Shown: positions 1-5,590 of the stretch, piece after piece
Layout of the letters: each line of letters starts with the position of its first letter
How positions within the stretch are numbered: position 1 is the stretch's first letter
Assembly (NCBI GenBank): GCA_014378285.1
Contig: JACMNZ010000109.1
Span: 1 to 5,863 of the forward strand
DNA from: Pseudopedobacter sp.
Lineage (GTDB): Bacteria; Bacteroidota; Bacteroidia; Sphingobacteriales; Sphingobacteriaceae
DNA: 5,863 bases
Direction of reading: 5' to 3'
The notes under the pieces: model-generated
Told to the model about the DNA's origin: nothing
The model's database searches: none
What the model saw: only the letters and a program-made list of their open reading frames with translations
Made by a program: the position numbers and the translations under genes

Positions 1-121
1 CATATTAAATATTGAATTTTATAGAAAGCAATAATTTAACCAAAACTATAATGATATCTTATTAAAAGAATTTATATCCTTAATTGATGGAAATTATAAA
101 AGGGAAAACTTATATAGGTTT

Positions 122-386
122 TTAATCTTCCTGCCATTCATTGGCCTCCTCTTGGGTAGGGGAGTTGTTAAACTCTTCAATTAGTTTTATGGAAGCTTCA
201 TAATCAAGATTTACTTCAATTACTTTAACAGGATTAAATCCGCCAGAAGAAACTCTCCAAGGCGCAACAGTTCCCATTAACTCGTTCTCTAGAATTTTTA
301 TCAATTAATATGTTTTGAACTATTGTGGCTTGCCAAAGTACTCCAGAAAACACCTCTACAGATTTAATATCATTTTTATTTTCCAT
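122..386 (-). pseudogene. DUF2007-type small protein, frameshifted
   Basis: Seen: reading leftward from an ATG at 386-384, the first frame gives about 29 residues (MENKNDIKSVEVFSGVLWQA, then a VQNILID segment). It then loses sense and stops near 234. The next frame (+1) takes over and gives LENELMGTVAPWRVSSGGFN, a VKVIEVNLDYE segment and an acidic tail ending at 122. Together the halves read as one DUF2007 protein (PF09413, 'putative signal transducing protein'), whose members carry a VFSGtLWeA start and an MGt.aPW...GG..PVkV core. The frames change near a run of five T at 295-299. Joining them there leaves a product a few residues shorter than I expect between VQNIL and LENE, so a small deletion of about 11 bases is as likely as a one-base error. 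It starts 19 bases after the stop of the 901-residue gene and probably shares its transcript. The family's biochemical role is unknown. A TTG-start 60-residue product (304 down to 122) is formally possible but lacks the conserved N-terminus. Confidence 0.72.
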
Positions 387-405
387 TGTTCAAACAAAAA
401 ACTTA

Positions 406-3111
406 TTACCTTAACTCATAAGTATAAATTCCTCTTCCAATATTTCCATTTGCATCAATACCTTCAACGGTGATTTTATAAGGCCCTTTATCATCACTAT
501 TGTAAAACTCGAAACTGCCTTTACCATCTTTATCCGTTACTACAAATGGATTCCAATAAATAGTTGTTCTATTATCTTGGTTTTGCAAACTAGATTTTGG
601 TCCAGCAAATTTTGGATTGTAAAATTGACGCTCTACAGAATAACCTTTGGGTTTAAGCGTTAAAACATTATTTGGTGGAAAAAGGTCTTTAAGCTGGTCT
701 TTAGTAACAGGGGTTTTCTTTAACTCCTTCATATTGATAGAAACCACACCACTTGTACCATTTAATCTATTGATACCTGTAAGTCCATCATTATTAAATA
801 CTTCTATATTATCAATACCCTTTCCATCCAGACTTGCTAAATAATTTACATCTACTTGTAAACCGTTTACATAAATCTCTATTGGTACTTTTAAACCTTG
901 TGAATAGTTTCTTGTAAGATAAAGTTGTTGATCTTGAAAGGTTAACCCAGCGACGTTTAAACAATTTAATATGATATTGCAATTTTGAAATTGTGCTCCG
1001 TCTACTTGTCTATCGGCAATAGAACTTAAACCAGTTAAAGCAGAATAATTGGTATGGTCAATTTTTTTGGTTGCCGATGCTTTTACCACAACTTCCCTTA
1101 ATAAGAAGGCACTTTGATGTTCTATTTTACTGTTTTTAAGATACGTCTCTAAAGCACTATCAATATTTAAAACATCTTCTGAAGAATTGGAGTTTTTATA
1201 GATTGATGGAAATGGTTCGCCATCTACGCTTATCCGTAAATCTTTAGAATTCAGGTTATTTCTTGCATTGATAATTACCTCTGATGAATCTTTAAAAATA
1301 AGGTTATCAAACTTAAAATGACCTTCTTTATCTGTAGTGCCGGTAGTATTAAAATATTTATCAGGAATTTGGAACAAAATCCTGCCATTTTCTAGTGGCA
1401 TTCCGTTACTTTTTCTGATGGTTCCGCTAATTGCCATACTACCTTCCGGGAAAGCCAAAATATCAAATTTCTTATCGGTAGCAACATCTTTATATAAAAA
1501 TTTTGTATAGCCCTGTGTAAGCATCAAATTGTCTAAGTCGGCTATTTTCTTGGCATCTATATGATGAAAATAATAGTTTGGTTGTTCTATATAACCCGGT
1601 AAATCAGAATTGAGTAAAAAATAGCTTAAGATAGAGGTTTCTTTATCCTCATTATAAGGAACTTTAGCGTCGTTAATTACGGATACGGAATAATTTCCGG
1701 CTTTCATATCTAAACCTCCAGTGGTTACAACGCTCATTTTAATTTTAGAACGCCCTTTGTATGCTGGTAAATCTGGACGAAGCGTGATTTTTAAATCATC
1801 TTTTCTTTGGATAAAAGTTAACCTTTGGCTTAAAGGCTCAAAAGCCACATTTAATAAGGAAACTTGCAAAATACCAGTTGGCAATCTATCAATTGGGATG
1901 TTAACAGAATAGTTTTTTAATCTTAATGTACTTTGAGCGGCATAATAAAGTGTTTTACTGTTTTGTGCTACAATGTAAAAAACCTGATTTCTGTTGTTTT
2001 GTAAATAAGTATTGTTAGGATTTATTTTGATATTCAAACTATCACCTATAATTTGGGTAGTTAAGGTAATTCCTTCATCTTTAACCGCTATTAAAGGGAT
2101 ATTTTTTTGCTTTCCGTTAGGGAAAATTACATTGGCAAAATATTTTTTTCCTTTTGTAGGAGTTATTTCAAAATCACCCATTCCTAAATGACTAGGGCTT
2201 ATTTTAGAAACTTCTGCACCTTGCTCATCTACAATTTTCCCTGTAAAATTTGCTCCTAAACCGTCAGACTGTAAGGCTTTAAAGGCAACTTTTGTAGTCA
2301 ACCCATCAATCAAATCTCCCCCTTCAGGGAAAAACTGAAGGTCGTAATCTATAATGGCCGTTTTGAGGGGAAATGTGGCATTCAAAATTCTATTGTCTCC
2401 TGCATCTAAAGAAGTAATTATATTACCTGTGTTTAGCGCAACTTTACTATCAGCATTAAAAGTAAAGGAAATTTCGCCTTTACCATCGGTAGTCTCGCGT
2501 CCTCTTGCAACTCTTTCATAATCTGCAGTAACTTCCCAACTTACTTTTTTGTTGGCTAAAACTTTACCATATTCATCCTTAAAAACAATTTTGCTTTTTA
2601 CGTTTTGAGATTTTTCATTTATACTTCCATCAAAACTGATTTGCGTATTCAAAGTTTTGCTTAAGGCATTTCCAACCAAAATGTTTTTCTTAAAAAAATA
2701 AGAATCACCAAAGTTTAACATCCATTTGGTGTACGCTCTTAAATGGTAATTACCTTCTTTAAAATTTGGATAAGCCAGCAAAAAACTACCTGTACCTACG
2801 CTGTTTTTAATGGGGATTTTTAAACTTTCTATTAAAGAATCTTTTTGATTGATTAAATCTATATATAAAATTTTACTGATTGGAGAGGGCAAATGGTTTT
2901 CTAAAGTAACATAAGCTTTAAACCAAATGGTATCGCCAACGGCATAATAAGGTTTGTCAAATTGTAAATAAGTTTTTTCTGATGGAAAATCATAAGATTG
3001 CTTTGCTTTTTTATCAGCCAATTCTTTTAAAGTAATATTTTTAGTTTGGCTAAATCCTTTAAAAGATATAAGGGAAATAAATATAATAATACTGATTTTG
3101 ATGCTATTCAT
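406..3111 (-). CDS. Exported macroglobulin-like protein with C-terminal TonB-plug-like domain
   Basis: A 901-residue protein with a type I signal peptide (hydrophobic residues 4-17, likely cleavage before Gln22) and no lipobox, so it should enter the periplasm or outer membrane. Residues about 44-145 look like an MG2 macroglobulin domain (YLQFDKPYYAVGDTIWFKAY, then a GSF.L...G.Y.LRAYTKWM segment). FFPEGGDLIDG at 260-270 opens another beta-sandwich region. LDNLMLTQGY at 526-535 is a motif I associate with this Bacteroidota protein type. Residues 559-630 resemble a carboxypeptidase-regulatory domain. Residues 670-797 resemble a TonB-receptor plug (LREVVVKAS, IEIYVNG at 745-750, SGVVSINMK). Residues 850-895 (TIYWNPFVVTD, then YKITVEGID) resemble a macroglobulin C-terminal sandwich. 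There is no thioester CxEQ motif; the only cysteines are 711 and 717. Only about 100 residues follow the plug, so no 22-strand barrel is encoded. Such proteins are often named 'TonB-dependent receptor' in error. The exact function is unknown; a structural, protease-capturing or surface-assembly role is inference. The ATG at 3111 is the natural start because it begins the signal peptide directly. Confidence 0.87.
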   Translation of the reverse strand: MNSIKISIIIFISLISFKGFSQTKNITLKELADKKAKQSYDFPSEKTYLQFDKPYYAVGDTIWFKAYVTLENHLPSPISKILYIDLINQKDSLIESLKIPIKNSVGTGSFLLAYPNFKEGNYHLRAYTKWMLNFGDSYFFKKNILVGNALSKTLNTQISFDGSINEKSQNVKSKIVFKDEYGKVLANKKVSWEVTADYERVARGRETTDGKGEISFTFNADSKVALNTGNIITSLDAGDNRILNATFPLKTAIIDYDLQFFPEGGDLIDGLTTKVAFKALQSDGLGANFTGKIVDEQGAEVSKISPSHLGMGDFEITPTKGKKYFANVIFPNGKQKNIPLIAVKDEGITLTTQIIGDSLNIKINPNNTYLQNNRNQVFYIVAQNSKTLYYAAQSTLRLKNYSVNIPIDRLPTGILQVSLLNVAFEPLSQRLTFIQRKDDLKITLRPDLPAYKGRSKIKMSVVTTGGLDMKAGNYSVSVINDAKVPYNEDKETSILSYFLLNSDLPGYIEQPNYYFHHIDAKKIADLDNLMLTQGYTKFLYKDVATDKKFDILAFPEGSMAISGTIRKSNGMPLENGRILFQIPDKYFNTTGTTDKEGHFKFDNLIFKDSSEVIINARNNLNSKDLRISVDGEPFPSIYKNSNSSEDVLNIDSALETYLKNSKIEHQSAFLLREVVVKASATKKIDHTNYSALTGLSSIADRQVDGAQFQNCNIILNCLNVAGLTFQDQQLYLTRNYSQGLKVPIEIYVNGLQVDVNYLASLDGKGIDNIEVFNNDGLTGINRLNGTSGVVSINMKELKKTPVTKDQLKDLFPPNNVLTLKPKGYSVERQFYNPKFAGPKSSLQNQDNRTTIYWNPFVVTDKDGKGSFEFYNSDDKGPYKITVEGIDANGNIGRGIYTYELR

Positions 3112-3232
3112 TCTATTAAATATGTGAATTTTTAAATTTAGTTTTTAAATTAAAACTATTAGCTTTTAAAATAAAATTTAGTTGTTTTTAACATTTCAAA
3201 CAGATTAGGAGTTGTTATATTATCATTTGAAC

Positions 3233-3264
3233 CAAAATTTACTTGGGCTTAAGTAAATATCAAA
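3233..3264 (-). promoter_or_regulatory. Candidate promoter for the 901-residue gene
   Basis: On the minus strand, TTTG (3264-3261) is followed after exactly 19 bases by TAAATTTTG (3241-3233). This is close to the Bacteroidota vegetative pattern TTTG-N19-TAnnTTTG, with one extra base in the -7 element. It would give a leader of roughly 115 bases before the ATG at 3111. That leader is very AT-rich and contains short direct repeats (TTTTTAAATT at 3129 and 3142; AAATTTAGTT at 3134 and 3174). The match is imperfect and such AT-rich DNA produces look-alikes, so this is a suggestion only. Confidence 0.33.
3237..3258. repeat. Perfect 8-bp inverted repeat, possible operator
   Basis: ATTTACTT (3237-3244) and AAGTAAAT (3251-3258) are exact reverse complements separated by six bases (GGGCTT). 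The 22-base element lies between the -33-like and -7-like elements of the candidate leftward promoter and overlaps its -7 side. A dimeric repressor bound there would block that promoter. It is the most symmetric element in the divergent gap and includes its only GGGC run. No regulator gene is visible in the window, so the operator role is inferred from position and symmetry. Confidence 0.4.
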
Positions 3265-3324
3265 ATCAAATTGTAATAATATCGTATCTTTTCTTAGACG
3301 GCGGATACACAAATATTTAATCCA

Positions 3325-3332
3325 TATTTTTG
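3325..3332 (+). promoter_or_regulatory. Candidate -7 element for the lipoprotein/GH113 pair
   Basis: TATTTTTG matches the Bacteroidota -7 consensus TAnnTTTG exactly. It lies 37 bases before the ATG at 3370, giving a leader of about 30 bases, typical for the phylum. No TTTG is found at the expected -33 distance, and a second weaker match (TATCTTTT, 3285-3292) lies upstream. Some promoter must exist in this gap because the upstream gene runs the other way. Confidence 0.33.
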
Positions 3333-3369
3333 ACCATTAATTTCAAATCAAAAACTTAAAAATCAGATC

Positions 3370-4221
3370 ATGAAGTTTTATCAATATTTAATAATCAGTA
3401 TTCTTTGTATAGCCTGTACTAATCAATCTAATAGCAATCAAGAAAAGTCATCGGCTGTAAGCCAAAACTTTAATAAAGAATGGGCAAATAATAAGCTTTG
3501 GTATGATGGTTTAGCAGAAGTAGCAATATATGATGCCCAAAGAATAGTTTATAAAAAGCAACGTAATTTTGAATATACCTATATTACTGTGTCAGAAGAT
3601 TTTAATAAAGAATTTCGTGTAAAAACCGATGATTACAAACGTAAGGATTTATACAAAGTAATGAAGCTGAACGCTTTTGCAAGTATAAAAACCGAAAACT
3701 ATCCGTACCATTATTTAAGTTCGATGTTTTTTTATTTTGATAAACCTTGGGAAATGGACAAAATGACAACAAGTTCGCAAGAGTGGTGTGGCAATACCTT
3801 TAAAGAATATTTAAATGAGAAAAATAATTATTTAATGAGCTACAATTCTTATTTTGATGAGGAAGGAGATGGAGAACAAAAAATAGCTACAGAAACTTTA
3901 TTTGAAGATCAATTAAGTTATAGTTTAAGAAGTCTAAAATTTAAAGAAGGTTTGAATTTTGATGCTAAAATTTTAGAAAGTCAAATTAGTAATAAAGTGG
4001 GTAAACTTAAAATATATAATGCTAAATTATTGGTTGCAGAGGGAAATAATGCCATTCCCGAAAAAGCAACATGGAAAGTTACGGTAAACCTTGAGCCGAA
4101 TAAAGCCAATGTTTATTATTTTGAAAAAGCATACCCCAATCTACTATTCAAACAAAATACTTGGGACGGAATAAATTTAACGCTTAAAAAAACTTCTAGA
4201 TATGCTTATTGGCAACATTAA
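3370..4221 (+). CDS. Lipoprotein of unknown function, QEWCG family
   Basis: A 283-residue protein with a lipoprotein signal: a hydrophobic run at 7-15 followed by lipobox L-C-I-A-Cys16, so the mature protein is anchored by Cys16. A Ser/Asn/Gln linker (17-33) leads to a folded region with YDGLAEV (45-51), YHYLSSMFFYFDKPW (113-127) and QEWCG (137-141). I recognise this pattern (W.dG.AEv.....SS.F.......QEWCG) from short Bacteroidota lipoproteins that databases sometimes call 'septum formation inhibitor Maf'. The name looks wrong: there is no Maf nucleotide-pyrophosphatase signature, and a lipoprotein cannot be a cytoplasmic Maf. It is first of a two-gene unit. Its last 20 bases overlap the start of the GH113-like gene, so the two are probably translated together and may act on the same substrate. 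The start at 3370 is supported by the immediate signal peptide. The biochemical activity is unknown. Confidence 0.85.
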   Translation: MKFYQYLIISILCIACTNQSNSNQEKSSAVSQNFNKEWANNKLWYDGLAEVAIYDAQRIVYKKQRNFEYTYITVSEDFNKEFRVKTDDYKRKDLYKVMKLNAFASIKTENYPYHYLSSMFFYFDKPWEMDKMTTSSQEWCGNTFKEYLNEKNNYLMSYNSYFDEEGDGEQKIATETLFEDQLSYSLRSLKFKEGLNFDAKILESQISNKVGKLKIYNAKLLVAEGNNAIPEKATWKVTVNLEPNKANVYYFEKAYPNLLFKQNTWDGINLTLKKTSRYAYWQH

Positions 4222-5251
4222 ATATGTTTATATTTTTTTGGTTTTCCTTTTTGCTTGTAACAGCGCAGAATCTCAAAAAAAGGATAATGTTACTGTCGAT
4301 AAAGATTATCATCCAATTTCTGATAAAATTGGAGGCGTAAGTCTTACCGCACCACCAAAACAAATTGATAATAGTTGGACGGGCGATCTACAAAATATTA
4401 ATGCCAATTATGTAGCACTAATTCCTTACGCCTTTGTTAAACAAAACGAACCAAAAGTATATTTTGGAAATGGAAGACAATATTGGGGAGAAACCTTAGA
4501 AGGTGTAGAGATTAATATAAAGCAAGCGCATGAAGCAGGTTTAAAAGTAATGCTTAAACCACACGTTTGGACACAAAACGGCTGGATTGGCGATTTTGAT
4601 CTGGATAAAGAAGAGGATTGGAAAATATGGGAAGCTGACTATCAAGAATACATCATGACTTTTGTAAAACTTGCCGCTAATCAAAATGTAGAGCTATTTT
4701 GTATTGGAACAGAGCTAAAAAAAGTGGTAATTAAACGTCCGTTTTACTGGGTTCAATTAATAAGAGAGATTAAAAAAGTATATAAAGGAAAACTAACTTA
4801 TTGCGCTAATTGGGATGATTATAAAGACGTAGCTTTTTGGAAAAATTTAGATTTTATAGGCATGAGCGGTTATTTCCCTCTTTCTGATGCTGTGACTCCA
4901 AAAATAGAAGATTTAATAAAAACTTGGGGACCAATAAAACAACAATTAAAACAATACAGTTTAAAAGAAGGAAAGCCAATTTTATTTACCGAATATGGTT
5001 ATAGAAGCATGGATGCACCAGCCTGGAGAAGTTGGGAAATGGAATACCAAGAACGCCCAATAAATAACCAAGGGCAGGCTAATGCTTATGATGCTTTTTT
5101 TAGAAGTTTATGGAAAGAAAAATGGTTTGCAGGTGGTTTTGCTTGGAAATGGTATACATCTTTTAGAAGAATAGACTCTAATAATAACCACGATTGGACC
5201 CCACAAAACAAACCAGCACAAGATATCATAAAGAAATATTATGGGAAATAA
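4202..5251 (+). CDS. GH113-like glycoside hydrolase, lipoprotein (candidate beta-mannanase type)
   Basis: A 349-residue protein whose N-terminus ends in lipobox F-L-F-A-Cys19, so it should be membrane-anchored. The rest (about 42-347) reads as a (beta/alpha)8 barrel of clan GH-A: a first-strand segment IGGVSLTAPP (43-52), VALIPYAF (71-78), GLKVMLKPHVW (113-123), FCIGTELKK (166-174), LDFIGMSGYFPL (216-227), PILFTEYGYRS (259-269) and GGFAWKWY (311-318). Glu171 is the expected acid/base and Glu264 the expected nucleophile of a retaining enzyme. The pattern best fits family GH113, whose characterised members are endo-beta-1,4-mannanases, but the substrate here is not proven. The length suits a single catalytic domain with no carbohydrate-binding module. 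The ATG at 4202 lies inside the preceding gene (20-base overlap, different frame). No other in-frame ATG precedes the lipobox, so this start is well supported and implies translational coupling. No SusC/SusD pair is in view, so this is not a classical PUL. Confidence 0.86.
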   Translation: MLIGNIKYVYIFLVFLFACNSAESQKKDNVTVDKDYHPISDKIGGVSLTAPPKQIDNSWTGDLQNINANYVALIPYAFVKQNEPKVYFGNGRQYWGETLEGVEINIKQAHEAGLKVMLKPHVWTQNGWIGDFDLDKEEDWKIWEADYQEYIMTFVKLAANQNVELFCIGTELKKVVIKRPFYWVQLIREIKKVYKGKLTYCANWDDYKDVAFWKNLDFIGMSGYFPLSDAVTPKIEDLIKTWGPIKQQLKQYSLKEGKPILFTEYGYRSMDAPAWRSWEMEYQERPINNQGQANAYDAFFRSLWKEKWFAGGFAWKWYTSFRRIDSNNNHDWTPQNKPAQDIIKKYYGK

Positions 5252-5252
5252 T

Positions 5253-5267
5253 GGATAACAATTATCC
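5253..5267. repeat. Short perfect hairpin just after the glycosidase stop
   Basis: GGATAA (5253-5258), loop CAA, TTATCC (5262-5267) form a perfect 6-bp stem starting two bases after the stop codon ending at 5251. No T run follows, so it is not a classic intrinsic terminator, though it could protect the mRNA 3' end. Its left half, GGATAACAA, recurs exactly at 5372-5380. Confidence 0.45.
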
Positions 5268-5312
5268 TAATTTATGTCAAAAAAAAATACGTGTTCAATA
5301 AAAATTTTTTTA

Positions 5313-5411
5313 GGGCGTTTTTACACGCTATCCGCTATATCTTTTTATTTGCTATCCGTTTACCCTGCTCAGGATAACAAATAAAAAGGATGTCACTACT
5401 ATCGTTAACGC
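5313..5411. repeat. Long stem-loop, probable dispersed Bacteroidota intergenic repeat
   Basis: The core is a 17-bp stem with one mismatch: left arm 5341-5357, 14-base loop 5358-5371, right arm 5372-5388 (GGATAACAAATAAAAAG). It is framed by GGGCGTT (5313-5319) and AACGC (5407-5411), which can pair (GCGTT/AACGC) to close the element. The flanks (CTATCCGCTATAT before, GGATGTCACTACTATC after) and the GGGCG...AACGC ends resemble an intergenic repeat I recall from many Bacteroidota genomes, in which the inner stem varies and the outer parts are conserved. Whether it acts as a transcribed RNA, a terminator or a mobile palindrome is unknown. A local GCGT/ACGC hairpin (5315-5318 with 5325-5328) competes with the closing stem. 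No T run follows either arm. Confidence 0.6.
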
Positions 5412-5455
5412 AATTCAAACCCAATCTATCAAATCCTTTTTATACTAAAACTTTG

Positions 5456-5484
5456 TTAATCATGATTAAGACAATTTTTAATCA
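5456..5484. promoter_or_regulatory. 14-bp perfect palindrome plus a third half-site, possible operator
   Basis: TTAATCATGATTAA (5456-5469) is a perfect palindrome. The half-site TTAATCA recurs at 5478-5484, 22 bases after the first copy, about two helical turns and so on the same DNA face. It lies 107-135 bases upstream of the topB start. This arrangement is typical of a dimeric regulator site with an accessory half-site, but no cognate regulator can be named. Confidence 0.35.
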
Positions 5485-5500
5485 GACAACAAGCTTTAAT

Positions 5501-5528
5501 TGTGGATAAATAGGAAAGATTTGGATAA
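5501..5528 (-). promoter_or_regulatory. DnaA-box-like pair upstream of topB
   Basis: Read on the minus strand, 5509-5501 is TTATCCACA, a perfect match to the classical DnaA box. Position 5528-5520 is TTATCCAAA, one mismatch, in the same orientation 19 bases away. The same TTATCC core also occurs at 5253, 5262 and 5372 (either strand). A 9-mer can match by chance in AT-rich DNA, so binding is not established. Confidence 0.35.
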
Positions 5529-5550
5529 TATTTAAAGCTATCTACAGTGG
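5520..5550 (+). promoter_or_regulatory. Weak candidate topB promoter
   Basis: TTTG (5520-5523), exactly 19 bases, then TACAGTGG (5543-5550), which matches TAnnTTTG at six of eight positions counting the two free bases. It would give a leader of about 33 bases. The -33 part overlaps the weaker DnaA-like box. No better pair was found in this gap; AACTTTG (5449-5455) is an alternative -7-like element without a -33 partner. Confidence 0.22.
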
Positions 5551-5590
5551 CATTTTATATAACTTGCAATTCAAATCATACAAATTTTAA

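Noticed and set aside
2..121. Possible end of a rightward gene (ILNIEFYRKQ, stop at 32-34) and protein-like reading continuing in the same frame
   Set aside because: Only ten residues precede the stop, and the later stretch is the kind of Asn/Ile/Leu/Lys/Phe string that random AT-rich DNA yields. It then runs antisense into the DUF2007 gene.
709..720. Two close cysteines (711 and 717 of the 901-residue protein), tracked on the DNA only approximately, as a possible thioester site
   Set aside because: The macroglobulin thioester needs a CxEQ arrangement. Here the cysteines are in NCNIILNCL inside the plug-like domain. The coordinates given are residue numbers, not bases.
647..844. Plus-strand open frame of 65 codons
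   Set aside because: It lies entirely antisense to the plug and C-terminal region of the well-supported 901-residue gene and has no recognisable domain or signal.
1721..1912. Plus-strand open frame of 63 codons
   Set aside because: Antisense shadow of the same large gene, with no protein-like motif.
3370..4221. Naming the first rightward gene maf (septum inhibitor / nucleotide pyrophosphatase)
   Set aside because: It has a lipobox at Cys16 and no Maf active-site motifs; the name seems to be a propagated database label.
5341..5388. Intrinsic terminator for the glycosidase gene
   Set aside because: The stem is long, but no T run follows the arm on either strand; the T runs lie inside the left arm. 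A repeat element fits better.
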